Shown here piece by piece: positions 47,619-56,616 of a DNA stretch of 64,000 nt. A model generated the notes under the pieces. It saw nothing but the letters and a program-made list of their open reading frames with translations. It did no database searches and was not told where the DNA came from. The position numbers were made by a program, and so were the translations under genes. Numbering within the stretch: position 1 is the first letter of the stretch; the number at the start of each line of letters is the position of its first letter. Source of the stretch: JAEUMD01 sp036768475 (GTDB lineage: Bacteria > Pseudomonadota > Alphaproteobacteria > Rhizobiales > Hyphomicrobiaceae); contig DAIPMW010000003.1 of assembly GCA_036768475.1 (NCBI GenBank), positions 186,001 through 250,000 of the forward strand, in the 5' to 3' direction.

Positions 47619-50315
47619 ATGACCCAAGGTAACGCAGCACAATCCTTCATCAACGTCGGCGAGCGCACCAACGTCACGGGCTCGGCCAAGTTCCGCAAGC
47701 TCATCGAGGCCAACGACTATCCCGCGGCGTTGGCGATCGCGCGTCAACAGGTTGAGAACGGTGCGCAGATCATCGACGTCAACATGGACGAGGGACTGCT
47801 CGATTCTGAAAAGGCGATGACGACGTTCTTGAACCTCATCGCATCCGAGCCCGACATCGCACGCGTACCGGTGATGATCGATTCATCGAAGTGGTCCGTG
47901 ATCGAAGCTGGGCTCAAGTGCATGCAGGGCAAGGCGATCGTCAATTCGATCTCGCTCAAGGAAGGCGAAGAGGCGTTCTTCGACCATGCGCGCAAAGTGC
48001 TGCGCTATGGCGCCGCGGTTGTCGTCATGGCGTTCGACGAGGACGGGCAGGCTGATACCGTCGAGCGCAAGGTCGCCATTTGCTCGCGAGCCTACGAGCT
48101 GCTTACCGAGAAGGTGGGTTTTCCGCCCGAAGACATCATCTTTGACCCCAACATCTTCGCAGTAGCGACGGGTATCGAGGAGCACAACAGCTATGGTCTG
48201 GCGTTCATAGAGGCAGCGCGGCAGATCAAGGAGAAGATGCCACGCGTACACATCTCGGGCGGCGTGTCGAACCTGTCGTTCTCGTTCCGCGGCAACGAGC
48301 CGGTGCGCGAGGCGATGCATTCGGTGTTCCTGTATCACGCGATCCGGGCGGGCATGGACATGGGCATCGTCAATGCCGGCCAGCTCACGCTTTATGACGA
48401 CATACCTGCCGAGCTGCGCGATCTGGTGGAGGACGTGATCCTCAATCGACGCGACGATGCTACTGATCGTCTCCTCGATGCCGCACCGCGCTTCAAGGGC
48501 GAAGGCGGTGGAAAGAAGAAGGAGAAAGATCTTTCCTGGCGCGAGCAGCCGGTCAATGAGCGCCTCACGCACGCGCTCGTCCATGGCATTACCGATTTCA
48601 TCGAGGAGGATACCGAGGAAGCACGGCAGGCGGCAGAACGCCCACTGCATGTGATCGAGGGGCCGTTGATGGACGGCATGAACGTCGTCGGTGACTTGTT
48701 TGGTGCAGGCAAGATGTTTCTGCCGCAGGTGGTGAAGTCGGCGCGGGTCATGAAGCAGGCGGTTGCCTATCTGCAACCATTCCTCGAGCAGGAGAAGAAG
48801 GATCTCGGGCTGGAGAACAAGCCGGCGGCGGGCAAGATCCTGATGGCGACGGTGAAGGGCGACGTGCACGACATAGGCAAGAACATCGTCGGCGTCGTGC
48901 TCCAGTGCAACAACTACGAGGTCATCGACCTTGGCGTCATGGTTCCTGCGGCGAAGATCCTGGAGACGGCAAAAAAAGAGAACGTCGACATGATCGGCCT
49001 TTCGGGGCTCATCACGCCGTCGCTCGACGAGATGTGTTTCGTCGCCGCAGAGATGGAGCGCGAGGGCTTCGGCATGCCGCTTCTGATCGGTGGTGCGACG
49101 ACGAGCCGTGTGCATACCGCAGTCAAGATCGCACCCAATTACGATCGCAACCAGGCGATCTATGTGCTCGATGCGAGCCGCGCCGTCGGCGTCGTCTCCA
49201 AGCTCCTTTCGGAAACCGACAGTTCGCCTTATGTCGCCGAGATCAGGGCCGAGTACGACAAGGTGCGCCAGCAGCATCTTGCCAATGAAGCCAAGAAGCA
49301 GCGCATTACACTGGAAGCGGCGCGCTCCAACGGATTCCAGATCGACTGGAGCGCCTATCGGCCGACAAAGCCGCAGTTTTTCGGGCCGCGCGCATTCGAG
49401 AGCTACAATCTGGCCGAACTGGTGCCCTACATCGACTGGACTCCGTTTTTCTCCACATGGGAGCTTAGAGGGCGCTATCCGCAGATTCTGAGCGACAACA
49501 AAGTGGGTGCGGAGGCCAAGAAGCTGTTTGCCGACGCGCAGGCGCTTTTGAAGAAGATCGTCGACGGCAAGTGGCTCACCGCGCGTGCCGTGATCGGGTT
49601 CTGGCCGGCCAACAGTGTCGGCGACGACATCGAGCTCTATACAGGTGAGCCGCGTCACTCCAAGCTCGCCATGCTGCACACGCTGCGCCAGCAGATAGCG
49701 CGCGATCCAAAACGCGATCGCGCCCATACGGCCCTTGCCGATTTCATTGCGCCGAAGGAAAGCGGCGTTGGCGACTACATCGGCGGTTTCGCGGTGACGT
49801 CGGGCATCGGTGACGAGGCGGCGCTGGCGGCGCATTTCAAGGCGACCGACGATTATGGTCGCATTCTCTTCAAGGCGCTGGCAGACCGTCTGGCTGAGGC
49901 CTTTGCCGAACGCATGCATGAGCGCGTCCGCAACGAGTTCTGGGGCTATGCAAAGAACGAAAAGCTCGCCAACGAGGACCTGATTGCCGAATCATATGCG
50001 GGAATTCGTCCCGCGCCAGGCTATCCCGCCCAGCCCGATCACACCGAGAAAAGGACGTTGTGGAAGCTGATGGATGCCGCCAACAACGCGGGCATCGCAC
50101 TGACCGAGAGCTGTGCGATGTGGCCGGCGGCGTCCGTTTCTGGACTCTACATCGCGCATCCCGAAAGCCACTATTTCGGCGTCGGCAAGGTGGAGCGCGA
50201 CCAGGTGGAGGATTACGCCGCCCGCAAGGGCTGGACGGTCGAGGAGACCGAGCGTTGGCTTGCACCGGTGCTCAACTACGATCCGCGAAGCCTCAAGGCG
50301 CCAAAGGTGGCTTGA
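47619..50315 (+). CDS. metH2: Methionine synthase, folate/cobalamin/activation subunit (split MetH, part 2)
   Basis: An 898-aa protein covering the rest of MetH. Pterin-binding domain: SFINVGERTNVTGSAKFRKL, then QIIDVNMDEGLLDSEKAM. Helical cap: EGPLMDGMNVVGDLFGAGKM. B12 domain: TVKGDVHDIGKNIVGVVLQC with the cobalt-ligating His near residue 415, then GLSGLITPSLDEMCFVAAEM and GGATTSRVHTAVKIAP. C-terminal SAM-activation domain: ARAVIGFWPANSVGDDIELY and GIRPAPGYPAQPDHTEK. It lacks the N-terminal homocysteine domain, supplied in trans by 45610-46677. It is cobalamin dependent. Confidence 0.95.
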   Translation: MTQGNAAQSFINVGERTNVTGSAKFRKLIEANDYPAALAIARQQVENGAQIIDVNMDEGLLDSEKAMTTFLNLIASEPDIARVPVMIDSSKWSVIEAGLKCMQGKAIVNSISLKEGEEAFFDHARKVLRYGAAVVVMAFDEDGQADTVERKVAICSRAYELLTEKVGFPPEDIIFDPNIFAVATGIEEHNSYGLAFIEAARQIKEKMPRVHISGGVSNLSFSFRGNEPVREAMHSVFLYHAIRAGMDMGIVNAGQLTLYDDIPAELRDLVEDVILNRRDDATDRLLDAAPRFKGEGGGKKKEKDLSWREQPVNERLTHALVHGITDFIEEDTEEARQAAERPLHVIEGPLMDGMNVVGDLFGAGKMFLPQVVKSARVMKQAVAYLQPFLEQEKKDLGLENKPAAGKILMATVKGDVHDIGKNIVGVVLQCNNYEVIDLGVMVPAAKILETAKKENVDMIGLSGLITPSLDEMCFVAAEMEREGFGMPLLIGGATTSRVHTAVKIAPNYDRNQAIYVLDASRAVGVVSKLLSETDSSPYVAEIRAEYDKVRQQHLANEAKKQRITLEAARSNGFQIDWSAYRPTKPQFFGPRAFESYNLAELVPYIDWTPFFSTWELRGRYPQILSDNKVGAEAKKLFADAQALLKKIVDGKWLTARAVIGFWPANSVGDDIELYTGEPRHSKLAMLHTLRQQIARDPKRDRAHTALADFIAPKESGVGDYIGGFAVTSGIGDEAALAAHFKATDDYGRILFKALADRLAEAFAERMHERVRNEFWGYAKNEKLANEDLIAESYAGIRPAPGYPAQPDHTEKRTLWKLMDAANNAGIALTESCAMWPAASVSGLYIAHPESHYFGVGKVERDQVEDYAARKGWTVEETERWLAPVLNYDPRSLKAPKVA

Positions 50316-50460
50316 GGCCGGTTGCCGGTAGGCTGGGTCGTGGTCAGTTGTGACGGATGCCGGTACGTTTGCCGGTGCTTATGCACAGGCGTCGTCGACC
50401 CTGCGGCCCGCATGTGATAGGCGAAGTGGGCTGCATTGGGCTTCAGACTGATCGGGGGGC

Positions 50461-50802
50461 ATGATGATCGGCTATCTGGTTCTCGTGGTGGTGCAATTTG
50501 CGGCGGCGTTCGTCGGAGCGCCGCTGGTGCTGCGCTACATTCCGATAAGCGGTGATCCGCAGACGTTCGTTCATGCGGCAATTTACGCGGTGATCGTTTG
50601 GATCGTCGGGCTGGTCGGCTGCTTCGTGCTGCAAGAGGTGCGCATGCCGACGACACGGACGCTTGCTTCGGCGCTGATCGGCGCCATCATCGGCGCGGCG
50701 TTGATGTTCGTGCCGCAGCTTATTGCCGCAATTCCCATCAAGTTCCCGCCCCTCTATCTTCCGCTGATCGGTGCGATCCTCGGTTATCTGGTCCGCCGGT
50801 GA
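50461..50802 (+). CDS. Hypothetical four-helix membrane protein
   Basis: A 113-aa protein, largely hydrophobic, with about four membrane helices: LVLVVVQFAAAFVGAPLVLR, FVHAAIYAVIVWIVGLVGCF, LASALIGAIIGAALMFVPQL and LYLPLIGAILGYLVRR. No family recognised. A G-rich ribosome site immediately precedes two adjacent ATG codons, so the true start may be 50464. It is followed by another small membrane-protein gene after 48 bases. Confidence 0.7.
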   Translation: MMIGYLVLVVVQFAAAFVGAPLVLRYIPISGDPQTFVHAAIYAVIVWIVGLVGCFVLQEVRMPTTRTLASALIGAIIGAALMFVPQLIAAIPIKFPPLYLPLIGAILGYLVRR

Positions 50803-50850
50803 GAGGTGCCGTGCCCTTGTGCGCGTACGAACGAGGAGGGCTCGAGGCCG

Positions 50851-51075
50851 ATGGAGTTTTTTGACCGCATCCCTTGGTCGATCGCGATTATTGGCGCGCT
50901 GACGCTGGGGTTGGCGCCATTCTTTCCAGAGCCGCACATATGGGAGAAGCTGAAGTTGCTTTTCCGCGGCACGCTGGTGCGCCCGATCGATATCTTCGAT
51001 TTATTCCTACATGCGGCGCCGTGGGCCCTGCTGCTCGGCAAGTCTGTGCGCGCCGCACTCGCCAAGGGAACCTGA
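50851..51075 (+). CDS. Small inner-membrane protein (often annotated 'RND transporter', 74 aa)
   Basis: A 74-aa protein with two hydrophobic helices: IPWSIAIIGALTLGLAPFFP and the C-terminal FDLFLHAAPWALLLGKSV, with EPHIWEKLKLLFRGTLVRPI between them. Short proteins with this layout are common in rhizobia and relatives without proven function. The start at 50851 has a GAGG site; the earlier in-frame ATG (50806) gives a Cys/Pro-rich extension unlike the family. A palindromic terminator follows at 51115-51144. Confidence 0.7.
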   Translation: MEFFDRIPWSIAIIGALTLGLAPFFPEPHIWEKLKLLFRGTLVRPIDIFDLFLHAAPWALLLGKSVRAALAKGT

Positions 51076-51114
51076 CAGGACGGCGAGGTATTGATGTTCG
51101 TCCCGTTGAAATGA

Positions 51115-51144
51115 CGAAAGGCGCGGTGGATGCCGCGCCTTTCG
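51115..51144. terminator. Strong palindromic terminator after the 74-aa gene
   Basis: A perfect 12-bp stem, CGAAAGGCGCGG (51115-51126) and its complement (51133-51144), around a TGGATG loop, followed by a short pyrimidine tract. It lies 40 bases after the 74-aa gene stop. The symmetry also allows it to serve the 27-aa gene that reads towards it on the minus strand. Confidence 0.8.
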
Positions 51145-51346
51145 CTTTCCGTTCACCAGCCGCATCGAGAGCTTGTTTTACAGTCTCGCCGGGGGGCGGC
51201 TGGAAGCGGTTGCGGAGACCTAAGACGGCGCCGCGAACCTCGCTTTTTGTGAAATTGCTCCGTCAATCGGATCCTTGAAGAAATTTTCTTGTACGCAAAC
51301 TTGGGTCAGACCGTCACGCGGGCGTGTCTCACGTTCGCGCCTGGCA

Positions 51347-51430
51347 TCAGATCATGCCGAACACGATTGCAGCGAGGAATACGAACGACATCATCGTCGC
51401 GAGCACATTCAATCTCGTTTTGATTTCCAT
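51347..51430 (-). CDS. 27-aa single-helix membrane peptide
   Basis: Very short frame, MEIKTRLNVLATMMSFVFLA followed by seven mostly hydrophobic residues. A charged N-terminus precedes one transmembrane helix, so the product would be N-in. An excellent AGGAGG ribosome site lies 5-6 bases upstream of the ATG, unusual for a chance ORF. It lies in an otherwise gene-free region. It resembles the many single-helix regulatory peptides of bacterial membranes. The family is not recognised. Confidence 0.55.
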   Translation of the reverse strand: MEIKTRLNVLATMMSFVFLAAIVFGMI

Positions 51431-52001
51431 CGTTGCCTCCTGACGTATGCACCGTTCCGATCATTGTCGGGCGGGTCGACCAATGCCTCGGCCGATAAGG
51501 TTGCAGCCCGGGGGATAGGCTGCACTAAGCAGACGTTAGATGCGACAAAGGTACTATGCCAAGCAAAAAAGTTGCTGCGTTGCGAGGTAAAGCGCGCGCC
51601 CGCAGCAACAACATTCGCGCCACAACCGGGAATGTCCTTGGCGACACATATTCGCGAGTAATGATATGCGCGGTACTTCTTGAGCGGCAGGCGTTTTTTG
51701 GATTCTAGACAAGTAATACCGTAGTACTTCAGATGTGATTATGTCGGCGAGGCACTTGTGCGCCGCGAAGTGAAGCAGTTGATAAATATGCGGCTGTAAA
51801 GTCGTCTGGATACTGCGGTTGCCAGCTCTCGTGATTGGAACGCCCGAAACGTGTGCGTTCAGGAGTCGGACGGGTCTTACGAAGCGATCATGGGCGTGGC
51901 CATCGTTCTTCGGACGTCTGGCTTTACGCAGGAACGGTCAGCACCTATTGCAGAGTTTCGCGCCGACACATGACCGCAACACGAAGTGGAGGGACCCCGC
52001 C
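51431..52001. other. Gene-free stretch upstream of the AcuI-like gene
   Basis: 571 bases. AT-richer patches at 51540-51800 probably hold promoters for the 27-aa peptide (minus) and the reductase (plus). No repeat copy and no convincing gene. Confidence 0.5.
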
Positions 52002-52988
52002 ATGGAACGTTTCAATGCCTTGCTTGCGATCAAGACGGAGCACGGACCGAGCATCGCGTGGACCGAACTGGGGCGCGACGATCTCATGGAAGGCGATGTT
52101 CTCGTCCGCATCACGCATACGACCATCAACTACAAGGACGGGCTGGCGCTGACGAACAAGGCACCGATCATCCGCAAGTGGCCGCTCATTCCCGGAATCG
52201 ATTTCGCAGGCGAGGTCCTGGAGTCCTCGCATCCGGAATTCAAGAGCGGGGATGGCGTCGTGCTCAATGGGTGGGGGCTGGGAGAGACCCATCATGGCGG
52301 CTATGCACAGCTGGCCCGCGTCAAGGGCGACTGGCTGGTGAAACGCCCTGAGGGCTTCACTGCGGCGGAGACGATGGCGATCGGTACGGCCGGGTATACC
52401 GCCATGCTGTGTGTGCTGGCGCTGGAGGCACATGATGTCACGCCCAACAGCGGGCCGGTCTTGGTTACGGGCGCTGCAGGGGGCGTCGGCAGCATCGCCG
52501 TGGCGGTACTCGCCAAGCTCGGGCACCACGTCGTCGCCTCGACGGGACGCCCTGAGGAGAAAGCCTATCTGGAAGGGCTTGGTGCCAAAGAGATCATTGC
52601 TCGAGAAGAACTGTCCGGCTCGGTGCGCCCGCTTGGCAAGGAGCGTTGGGCAGGTGTGGTCGATGTGGCGGGCTCCAATACGCTGGCCAACGCCATCTCA
52701 ACGACGATGCGCGCAGGCTGCGTCGCCGCCTGCGGTCTAGCGCAAGGCATGGATCTGCCAACTTCGGTCGCACCCTTCATCCTGAGGGGCGTCACCCTTG
52801 CCGGCATCGATAGCGTAATGGCGCCCAAGTCCAAGCGCATCGCAGCATGGCAACGTCTTGCCAGCGATCTCGATCGGTCAAAGCTCGCGGGTCTAACCGT
52901 GACAAAGCCGATTTCCGAAGTTCAAGAACTGGCGCCGCAGATCGTTGCCGGCAAGATACGCGGGCGGATCGTGCTCGATGTGGCGTAA
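52002..52988 (+). CDS. acuI: Acrylyl-CoA reductase-like MDR oxidoreductase (AcuI/YhdH)
   Basis: A 328-aa zinc-free medium-chain dehydrogenase/reductase of the YhdH/AcuI type. It reduces acryloyl-CoA to propionyl-CoA with NADPH in propionate and DMSP-related metabolism. Features are THTTINYKDGLALTNKAPII near the N-terminus, PGIDFAGEVLESSHPEFKSG, and the nucleotide-binding motif VLVTGAAGGVGSIAVAVLAK (about 147-166). GVVDVAGSNTLANAIS and LAGIDSVMAPKSKRIAAWQR are family-typical. The start at 52002 has GGAGGGA 8 bases upstream. Related quinone reductases are an alternative but fit less well. Confidence 0.88.
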   Translation: MERFNALLAIKTEHGPSIAWTELGRDDLMEGDVLVRITHTTINYKDGLALTNKAPIIRKWPLIPGIDFAGEVLESSHPEFKSGDGVVLNGWGLGETHHGGYAQLARVKGDWLVKRPEGFTAAETMAIGTAGYTAMLCVLALEAHDVTPNSGPVLVTGAAGGVGSIAVAVLAKLGHHVVASTGRPEEKAYLEGLGAKEIIAREELSGSVRPLGKERWAGVVDVAGSNTLANAISTTMRAGCVAACGLAQGMDLPTSVAPFILRGVTLAGIDSVMAPKSKRIAAWQRLASDLDRSKLAGLTVTKPISEVQELAPQIVAGKIRGRIVLDVA

Positions 52989-53053
52989 AGCGTCCTTCTG
53001 ACCTGCGTGCGCGCGCTGCTGCAGCCGGACGTTCAGCCTCGATCGGGCTGCAA

Positions 53054-53154
53054 TAGATCGCGTTCCTGTTTGACGGAACTATGAACGCGATCCAGCACCT
53101 TGTTTTGAGCATGTTTAGCTGAACCGCTGCACACTTCAGCTAAACATGCTCTAG
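53054..53154 (+). repeat. Dispersed repeat, modules C + B, copy 7 (perfect hairpin)
   Basis: Module C (tagatcgcgttcctgtttga, cggaactatgaacgcgatcc, agcaccttgttttgagcatg) runs into a perfect B hairpin. The arms are 17 bp (53107-53123 and 53135-53151) around the loop CCGCTGCACAC, and the copy ends in CTAG (53151-53154). This is the best-preserved B copy in the window. It overlaps the 3' end of the convergent GNAT gene, providing its stop codon. Confidence 0.88.
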
Positions 53155-53691
53155 GCGCTTGCGCAGCAGGATCTCGGTCTCGGTATCGTTGATCAGGCCC
53201 GGCATGGTGGCGATCCGTTCGAAGCCGTGGCGCTGGTAGAGCGCCAGGCCGCGCGTGTTGAAGGCCGACGTGGCTACGAACTGGTTGCGTTCTCCGTTGG
53301 CGCGCGCCCGCTCCTCGATCCATCGCAGCACGGCGCTGCCGATTCCGCGGCCGTGGTAGGCGGGAAGGACGGCGAGGATGTTCAAGTAGCTGCCGAACAT
53401 CCATCCGAGCTTGACTGCGAACAATCCCAAGATCTCGTGCTGACGCGTCACCAGATAGCGCGGCGCGCTGGCTTGCGCCGGTGCGCAAAAGCGAACGATG
53501 ACAGCCGGATCGAAGCCGTAACGTTTCCAGGGGTCCATGCCGGCAATCGCACAGGCCAAGGCCTCGGCGATGTCGGCCGGCAGCGGTTGAGTGATCGGGG
53601 CAATGCTGACATTGCTGCCATCGGCAACGGCGATCGTTGCCACGGTCTCCAGGCCAAGATCCGGCGGCAGCAATGGGAATGGCTCGGGCAT
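53140..53691 (-). CDS. GNAT-family N-acetyltransferase
   Basis: A 183-aa acetyltransferase. The acetyl-CoA loop is ILAVLPAYHGRGIGSAVLRW (about 107-126), with the canonical R/Q-G-x-G-x-G/A, and the C-terminal NTRGLALYQRHGFERIATMP is typical of RimI-like enzymes. The last few residues and the TAG stop are encoded by repeat copy 7 (53054-53154), so the C-terminus appears to have been altered or replaced when the repeat arrived. It could acetylate a protein N-terminus or a small molecule; unknown. Confidence 0.85.
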   Translation of the reverse strand: MPEPFPLLPPDLGLETVATIAVADGSNVSIAPITQPLPADIAEALACAIAGMDPWKRYGFDPAVIVRFCAPAQASAPRYLVTRQHEILGLFAVKLGWMFGSYLNILAVLPAYHGRGIGSAVLRWIEERARANGERNQFVATSAFNTRGLALYQRHGFERIATMPGLINDTETEILLRKRLEHV

Positions 53692-53731
53692 TGGCGCCTC
53701 TTCTTAACTGAATTGCGAGGCAATCAGGCGT

Positions 53732-54847
53732 TCATCGCTGCGGTTGCACAGTTGTGCTCCAATTGGCTGCCGGTCCCGTCGCATTGGGCAGTTTGCGCCG
53801 GAAGGCGGTCGCAAGATTGTCATAACGGTCGGTATCGCCTGGTCGCAGATTGTAGCACGTGCTGGCAAGCTCTGGCGCGCCGGCCGCCAGCAACTCGCTC
53901 ACTGTCACGAACGTATAGCCTTGCGCCTTGAGCTTGGGGATGGCCAGCGGCAGAGCTTCGGCTGTGTGGAAGCCGCGTCCGTTTGCGTGACCGATGACGA
54001 TGGAGCCGGGCCGCGTCGATTTCAGAATCTCGCGTGCGATGGCCTTGGCCGACTGGGTGGGTGAAGGGTCGCCGGTCGAGACGTCCCATTGGATCGCGAG
54101 GAGACCGGCATCGTTGACCGCATCGAGCGATGCCTTGTTGCAGGCACCGAACGGAAAGCGAAAGAGCGACATGCGCTTCGGCACACTGTGCCAAGCCTCG
54201 GGCGATTGCAAGGTACATTGATTTGCGGCGAAGCTCTCGTGGATTGCCTCATAAGCGCGCTGCGGCTCATCGATCTCCTCGGCAAGCCGCTTGCCTGAAA
54301 GCAGGCGGAGATTGCGGTGCGCCGCGGAATGGTTGGCGATCTCGAACAACGGATCGGCCATCAGTTGCCGCGCGCGCCTTTCGTGCGAGCGTAGCCACTT
54401 GCCGCCGACGAATAATGTCGCCTTCACACCCTCCTTGCGCAGGTAGTCGATGATGGCACCGTCATAGCCGGCGATCTCGCCGGGCTGTTCGCACAAGTCG
54501 AGCGTCAAAGCGACGAGCTTCTTGCCGGGCGGCAGGCTGACGCGACGGATCGCGCCACGCAGGTTTGCCGGCACAGGCTGGAACGGGGCAAGCCGGCGCG
54601 AAGGCTCGGGTCGATCAAAGGCGTGCTGGCCCTTGCGCGGCGCCTTCTCGCCGGGACTGGCGGCAAGCTCGGCCGGCGGAAAGCAGGCTTCGAGTAGTCC
54701 GCTGGTGTGTGGTTCTTGTGCAGCGGCATCCGCCGCCATGACGCCAAGTGCGATCGCAACAGAGCAAAGCACCACAGCCGTGGTGCGTGCGAGGTGGCGT
54801 GCCCGAACGGCCGGCAGCCTACTGCGATGTTTCCGTATGGTGCTCAT
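53732..54847 (-). CDS. Polysaccharide deacetylase (NodB homology domain), exported
   Basis: A 371-aa CE4-family protein with a signal peptide or anchor (TTAVVLCSVAIALGVMAADA). NodB motifs are VALTLDLCEQPGEIAGYDGA with the first Asp, and FEIANHSAAHRNLRLLSGKR with the metal-binding His-X4-His-like pair. The later motif around LFRFPFGACNKASLDAVNDA and a C-terminal GSIVIGHANGRGFHTAEALP complete the fold. It probably N-deacetylates peptidoglycan or an exopolysaccharide in the periplasm. The start at 54847 (MSTIRKHR) places the basic N-terminus right before the hydrophobic segment; 54859 is an alternative. Confidence 0.87.
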   Translation of the reverse strand: MSTIRKHRSRLPAVRARHLARTTAVVLCSVAIALGVMAADAAAQEPHTSGLLEACFPPAELAASPGEKAPRKGQHAFDRPEPSRRLAPFQPVPANLRGAIRRVSLPPGKKLVALTLDLCEQPGEIAGYDGAIIDYLRKEGVKATLFVGGKWLRSHERRARQLMADPLFEIANHSAAHRNLRLLSGKRLAEEIDEPQRAYEAIHESFAANQCTLQSPEAWHSVPKRMSLFRFPFGACNKASLDAVNDAGLLAIQWDVSTGDPSPTQSAKAIAREILKSTRPGSIVIGHANGRGFHTAEALPLAIPKLKAQGYTFVTVSELLAAGAPELASTCYNLRPGDTDRYDNLATAFRRKLPNATGPAANWSTTVQPQR

Positions 54848-55330
54848 ATCTCGCGGCATCCGTCGAAGGGGATTGCGCCGGACAAATGCGGCTGGCGGAC
54901 CGGCGACGTGTAGCATGCCGCTCGCGCCGGTCGATGGCCAGAATATGTCGCGGCGAGGCTGGCCGCGCCGGCGGTGCGAAACCGGAGCGCAAACCTGCCG
55001 TGGCGGCGGACTGGTTTTTTTGCGGTATCGTCCTGCATGCCAAGGCGGTCGCGAAAGCAACCGGCGGCCGTCGGATTCAGCACCACGAAACATCCGCATA
55101 CGCGGGTTCCATAGTCAGGCGCCATCCTTTTTCCGTGCGCATTCAGGCCTATTCGGCTACATTGGGGGCCAAGTTGACACATCGGGGTTCCGTCTGTACG
55201 CCGGCGCCCTAAGGCAGCCGCGCCGGACCTGTGGACCGAAACCCTGCGGTTGAAAACCGATCGATGCGTTTCCCGTTCCAGGGCGCCGGTCGTTTTCCCG
55301 TGTAGGCTGCCAATTGAAGGAGAACCTGTG
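54848..55330. other. Divergent region deacetylase/cysE
   Basis: 483 bases. It contains a tract of eight T residues near 55013-55021 and must carry promoters of both genes. Frames crossing it show no family features. No repeat copy seen. Confidence 0.5.
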
Positions 55331-56170
55331 ATGGCCCAGAGACGTACCTCGACCGAGCCGCGCAGCGTCGTCGAATCCGTCGATCCGATATGGCAGGCGG
55401 TTCGCAGCGAGGCGGAGGCGGCTATGCAGGCCGAGCCAGGGCTCGGCAGCTTCATCTTTGCGACGATCCTTGCCCACGACACGCTGGAGGAGGCGATCTG
55501 CCACCGTCTGGCCCGACGCCTCGATAACGCCGATGTCGATGTGCAACTCATCTCGCGTCTATTCACACAGGTGCTGGAGCGTGACCCCGATCTCGGCACC
55601 GTGTTCCGCGCTGATCTCTCCGCAGTGCGTGATCGCGATCCGGCGTGCAACCGCTACATCGAGCCAATGCTGTTCTTCAAGGGCTTCCACGCGCTCAGCA
55701 CGCACCGCCTGGCGCATGGGCTGTGGCAGCAAGGGCATCGCGACTTCGCCTTCTTCCTGCAGAGTCTCGGCTCCCAGTTCTTCGGCGTCGACATCCATCC
55801 CGCGGCGCGCTTCGGCAAGGGCATCATGCTCGACCATGCGACAGGGTTCGTCGTCGGCGAGACGGCGGTGATCGGCGACAACTGCTCGTTCTTGCACGGT
55901 GTAACGCTGGGCGGCAGCGGCAAGGAGACAGGCGACCGGCATCCCAAGCTCGGTAACAACGTGCTGATCGGGGCAGGTGCCAAGGTGCTCGGCAACATCA
56001 AGGTGGGAAACTGCTCGCGCGTTGCCGCAGGCTCGGTCGTGCTCGCCGATGTGCCCGCCAATACCACCGTGGCCGGTGTGCCGGCCAAAGTCGTGGGGCC
56101 TGCCGGGTGCTCGGAGCCGGCGCGCACGATGGACCAGGGGCTTGGACCCGACGATTGCGGCTGCAAGTAA
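55331..56170 (+). CDS. cysE: Serine O-acetyltransferase
   Basis: A 279-aa enzyme making O-acetylserine from serine and acetyl-CoA, the first step of cysteine synthesis. The N-terminal helical domain is DPIWQAVRSEAEAAMQAEPG. The left-handed beta-helix with hexapeptide repeats follows: GVDIHPAARFGKGIMLDHAT, GFVVGETAVIGDNCSFLHGV, TLGGSGKETGDRHPKLGNNV, LIGAGAKVLGNIKVGNCSRV. The catalytic His and Asp lie in MLDHATG and GDRHPKLG. The C-terminus ends in a Gly/Cys-rich DDCGCK. AAGGAGA precedes the ATG at 55331. Confidence 0.95.
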   Translation: MAQRRTSTEPRSVVESVDPIWQAVRSEAEAAMQAEPGLGSFIFATILAHDTLEEAICHRLARRLDNADVDVQLISRLFTQVLERDPDLGTVFRADLSAVRDRDPACNRYIEPMLFFKGFHALSTHRLAHGLWQQGHRDFAFFLQSLGSQFFGVDIHPAARFGKGIMLDHATGFVVGETAVIGDNCSFLHGVTLGGSGKETGDRHPKLGNNVLIGAGAKVLGNIKVGNCSRVAAGSVVLADVPANTTVAGVPAKVVGPAGCSEPARTMDQGLGPDDCGCK

Positions 56171-56267
56171 TGCGCCGTGCCGACGTCGGCTTGCTACGGC
56201 GCCAGAAGGTGCTGTAGCACGCTCGTCGACCTATGCTTTTTTCCTCATCAAATGGAGTTCAAACGAC

Positions 56268-56483
56268 GTGACCAAGGATGAACTGGCTCGCCTGCAAAGA
56301 TACCTGCGCAAGACGTTCGGCGCGGCGAACCTGGAGGTCAGGGCGCAGCCCAAGAAGAGCGACATGGCGGAAATCTTCATCGACGACGACTTCATTGCCA
56401 CCCTCTATCGCATCGAGGAGGACGGCGAAATCGAGTATCAGGTGCAGATGGCGATCCTCGAGATGGATCTGGAAGACGCCTGA
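56268..56483 (+). CDS. DUF3126 family protein
   Basis: A 71-aa acidic protein starting at GTG. It matches the DUF3126 family of alphaproteobacteria: LARLQRYLRKTFGAANLEVR, PKKSDMAEIFIDDDFIATLY, EDGEIEYQVQMAILEMDLED. The family is commonly found directly downstream of cysE in Rhizobiales, as here, which supports the call. Function unknown. An in-frame ATG is absent at the start; GGAG lies 11 bases upstream of the GTG. Confidence 0.85.
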   Translation: MTKDELARLQRYLRKTFGAANLEVRAQPKKSDMAEIFIDDDFIATLYRIEEDGEIEYQVQMAILEMDLEDA

Positions 56484-56616
56484 GACGTTCGCTGCCGTTT
56501 GCAAGGGCTGTCCTCTGCAGGTTCTCGTGCATCCCAAGCCGAGTTTGCCCTTATGCGCTTCCTCCGATCTCAGGTGACGCGCTGGCTGAACGGTCATTCC
56601 CCCGCTGGAGTTTTTC

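Noticed and set aside
47883..49919. 678-codon frame antisense to metH part 2
   Set aside because: It lies wholly inside the intact cobalamin subunit gene, is rich in His, Arg and Leu as antisense frames in GC-rich genes are, and has no family features.
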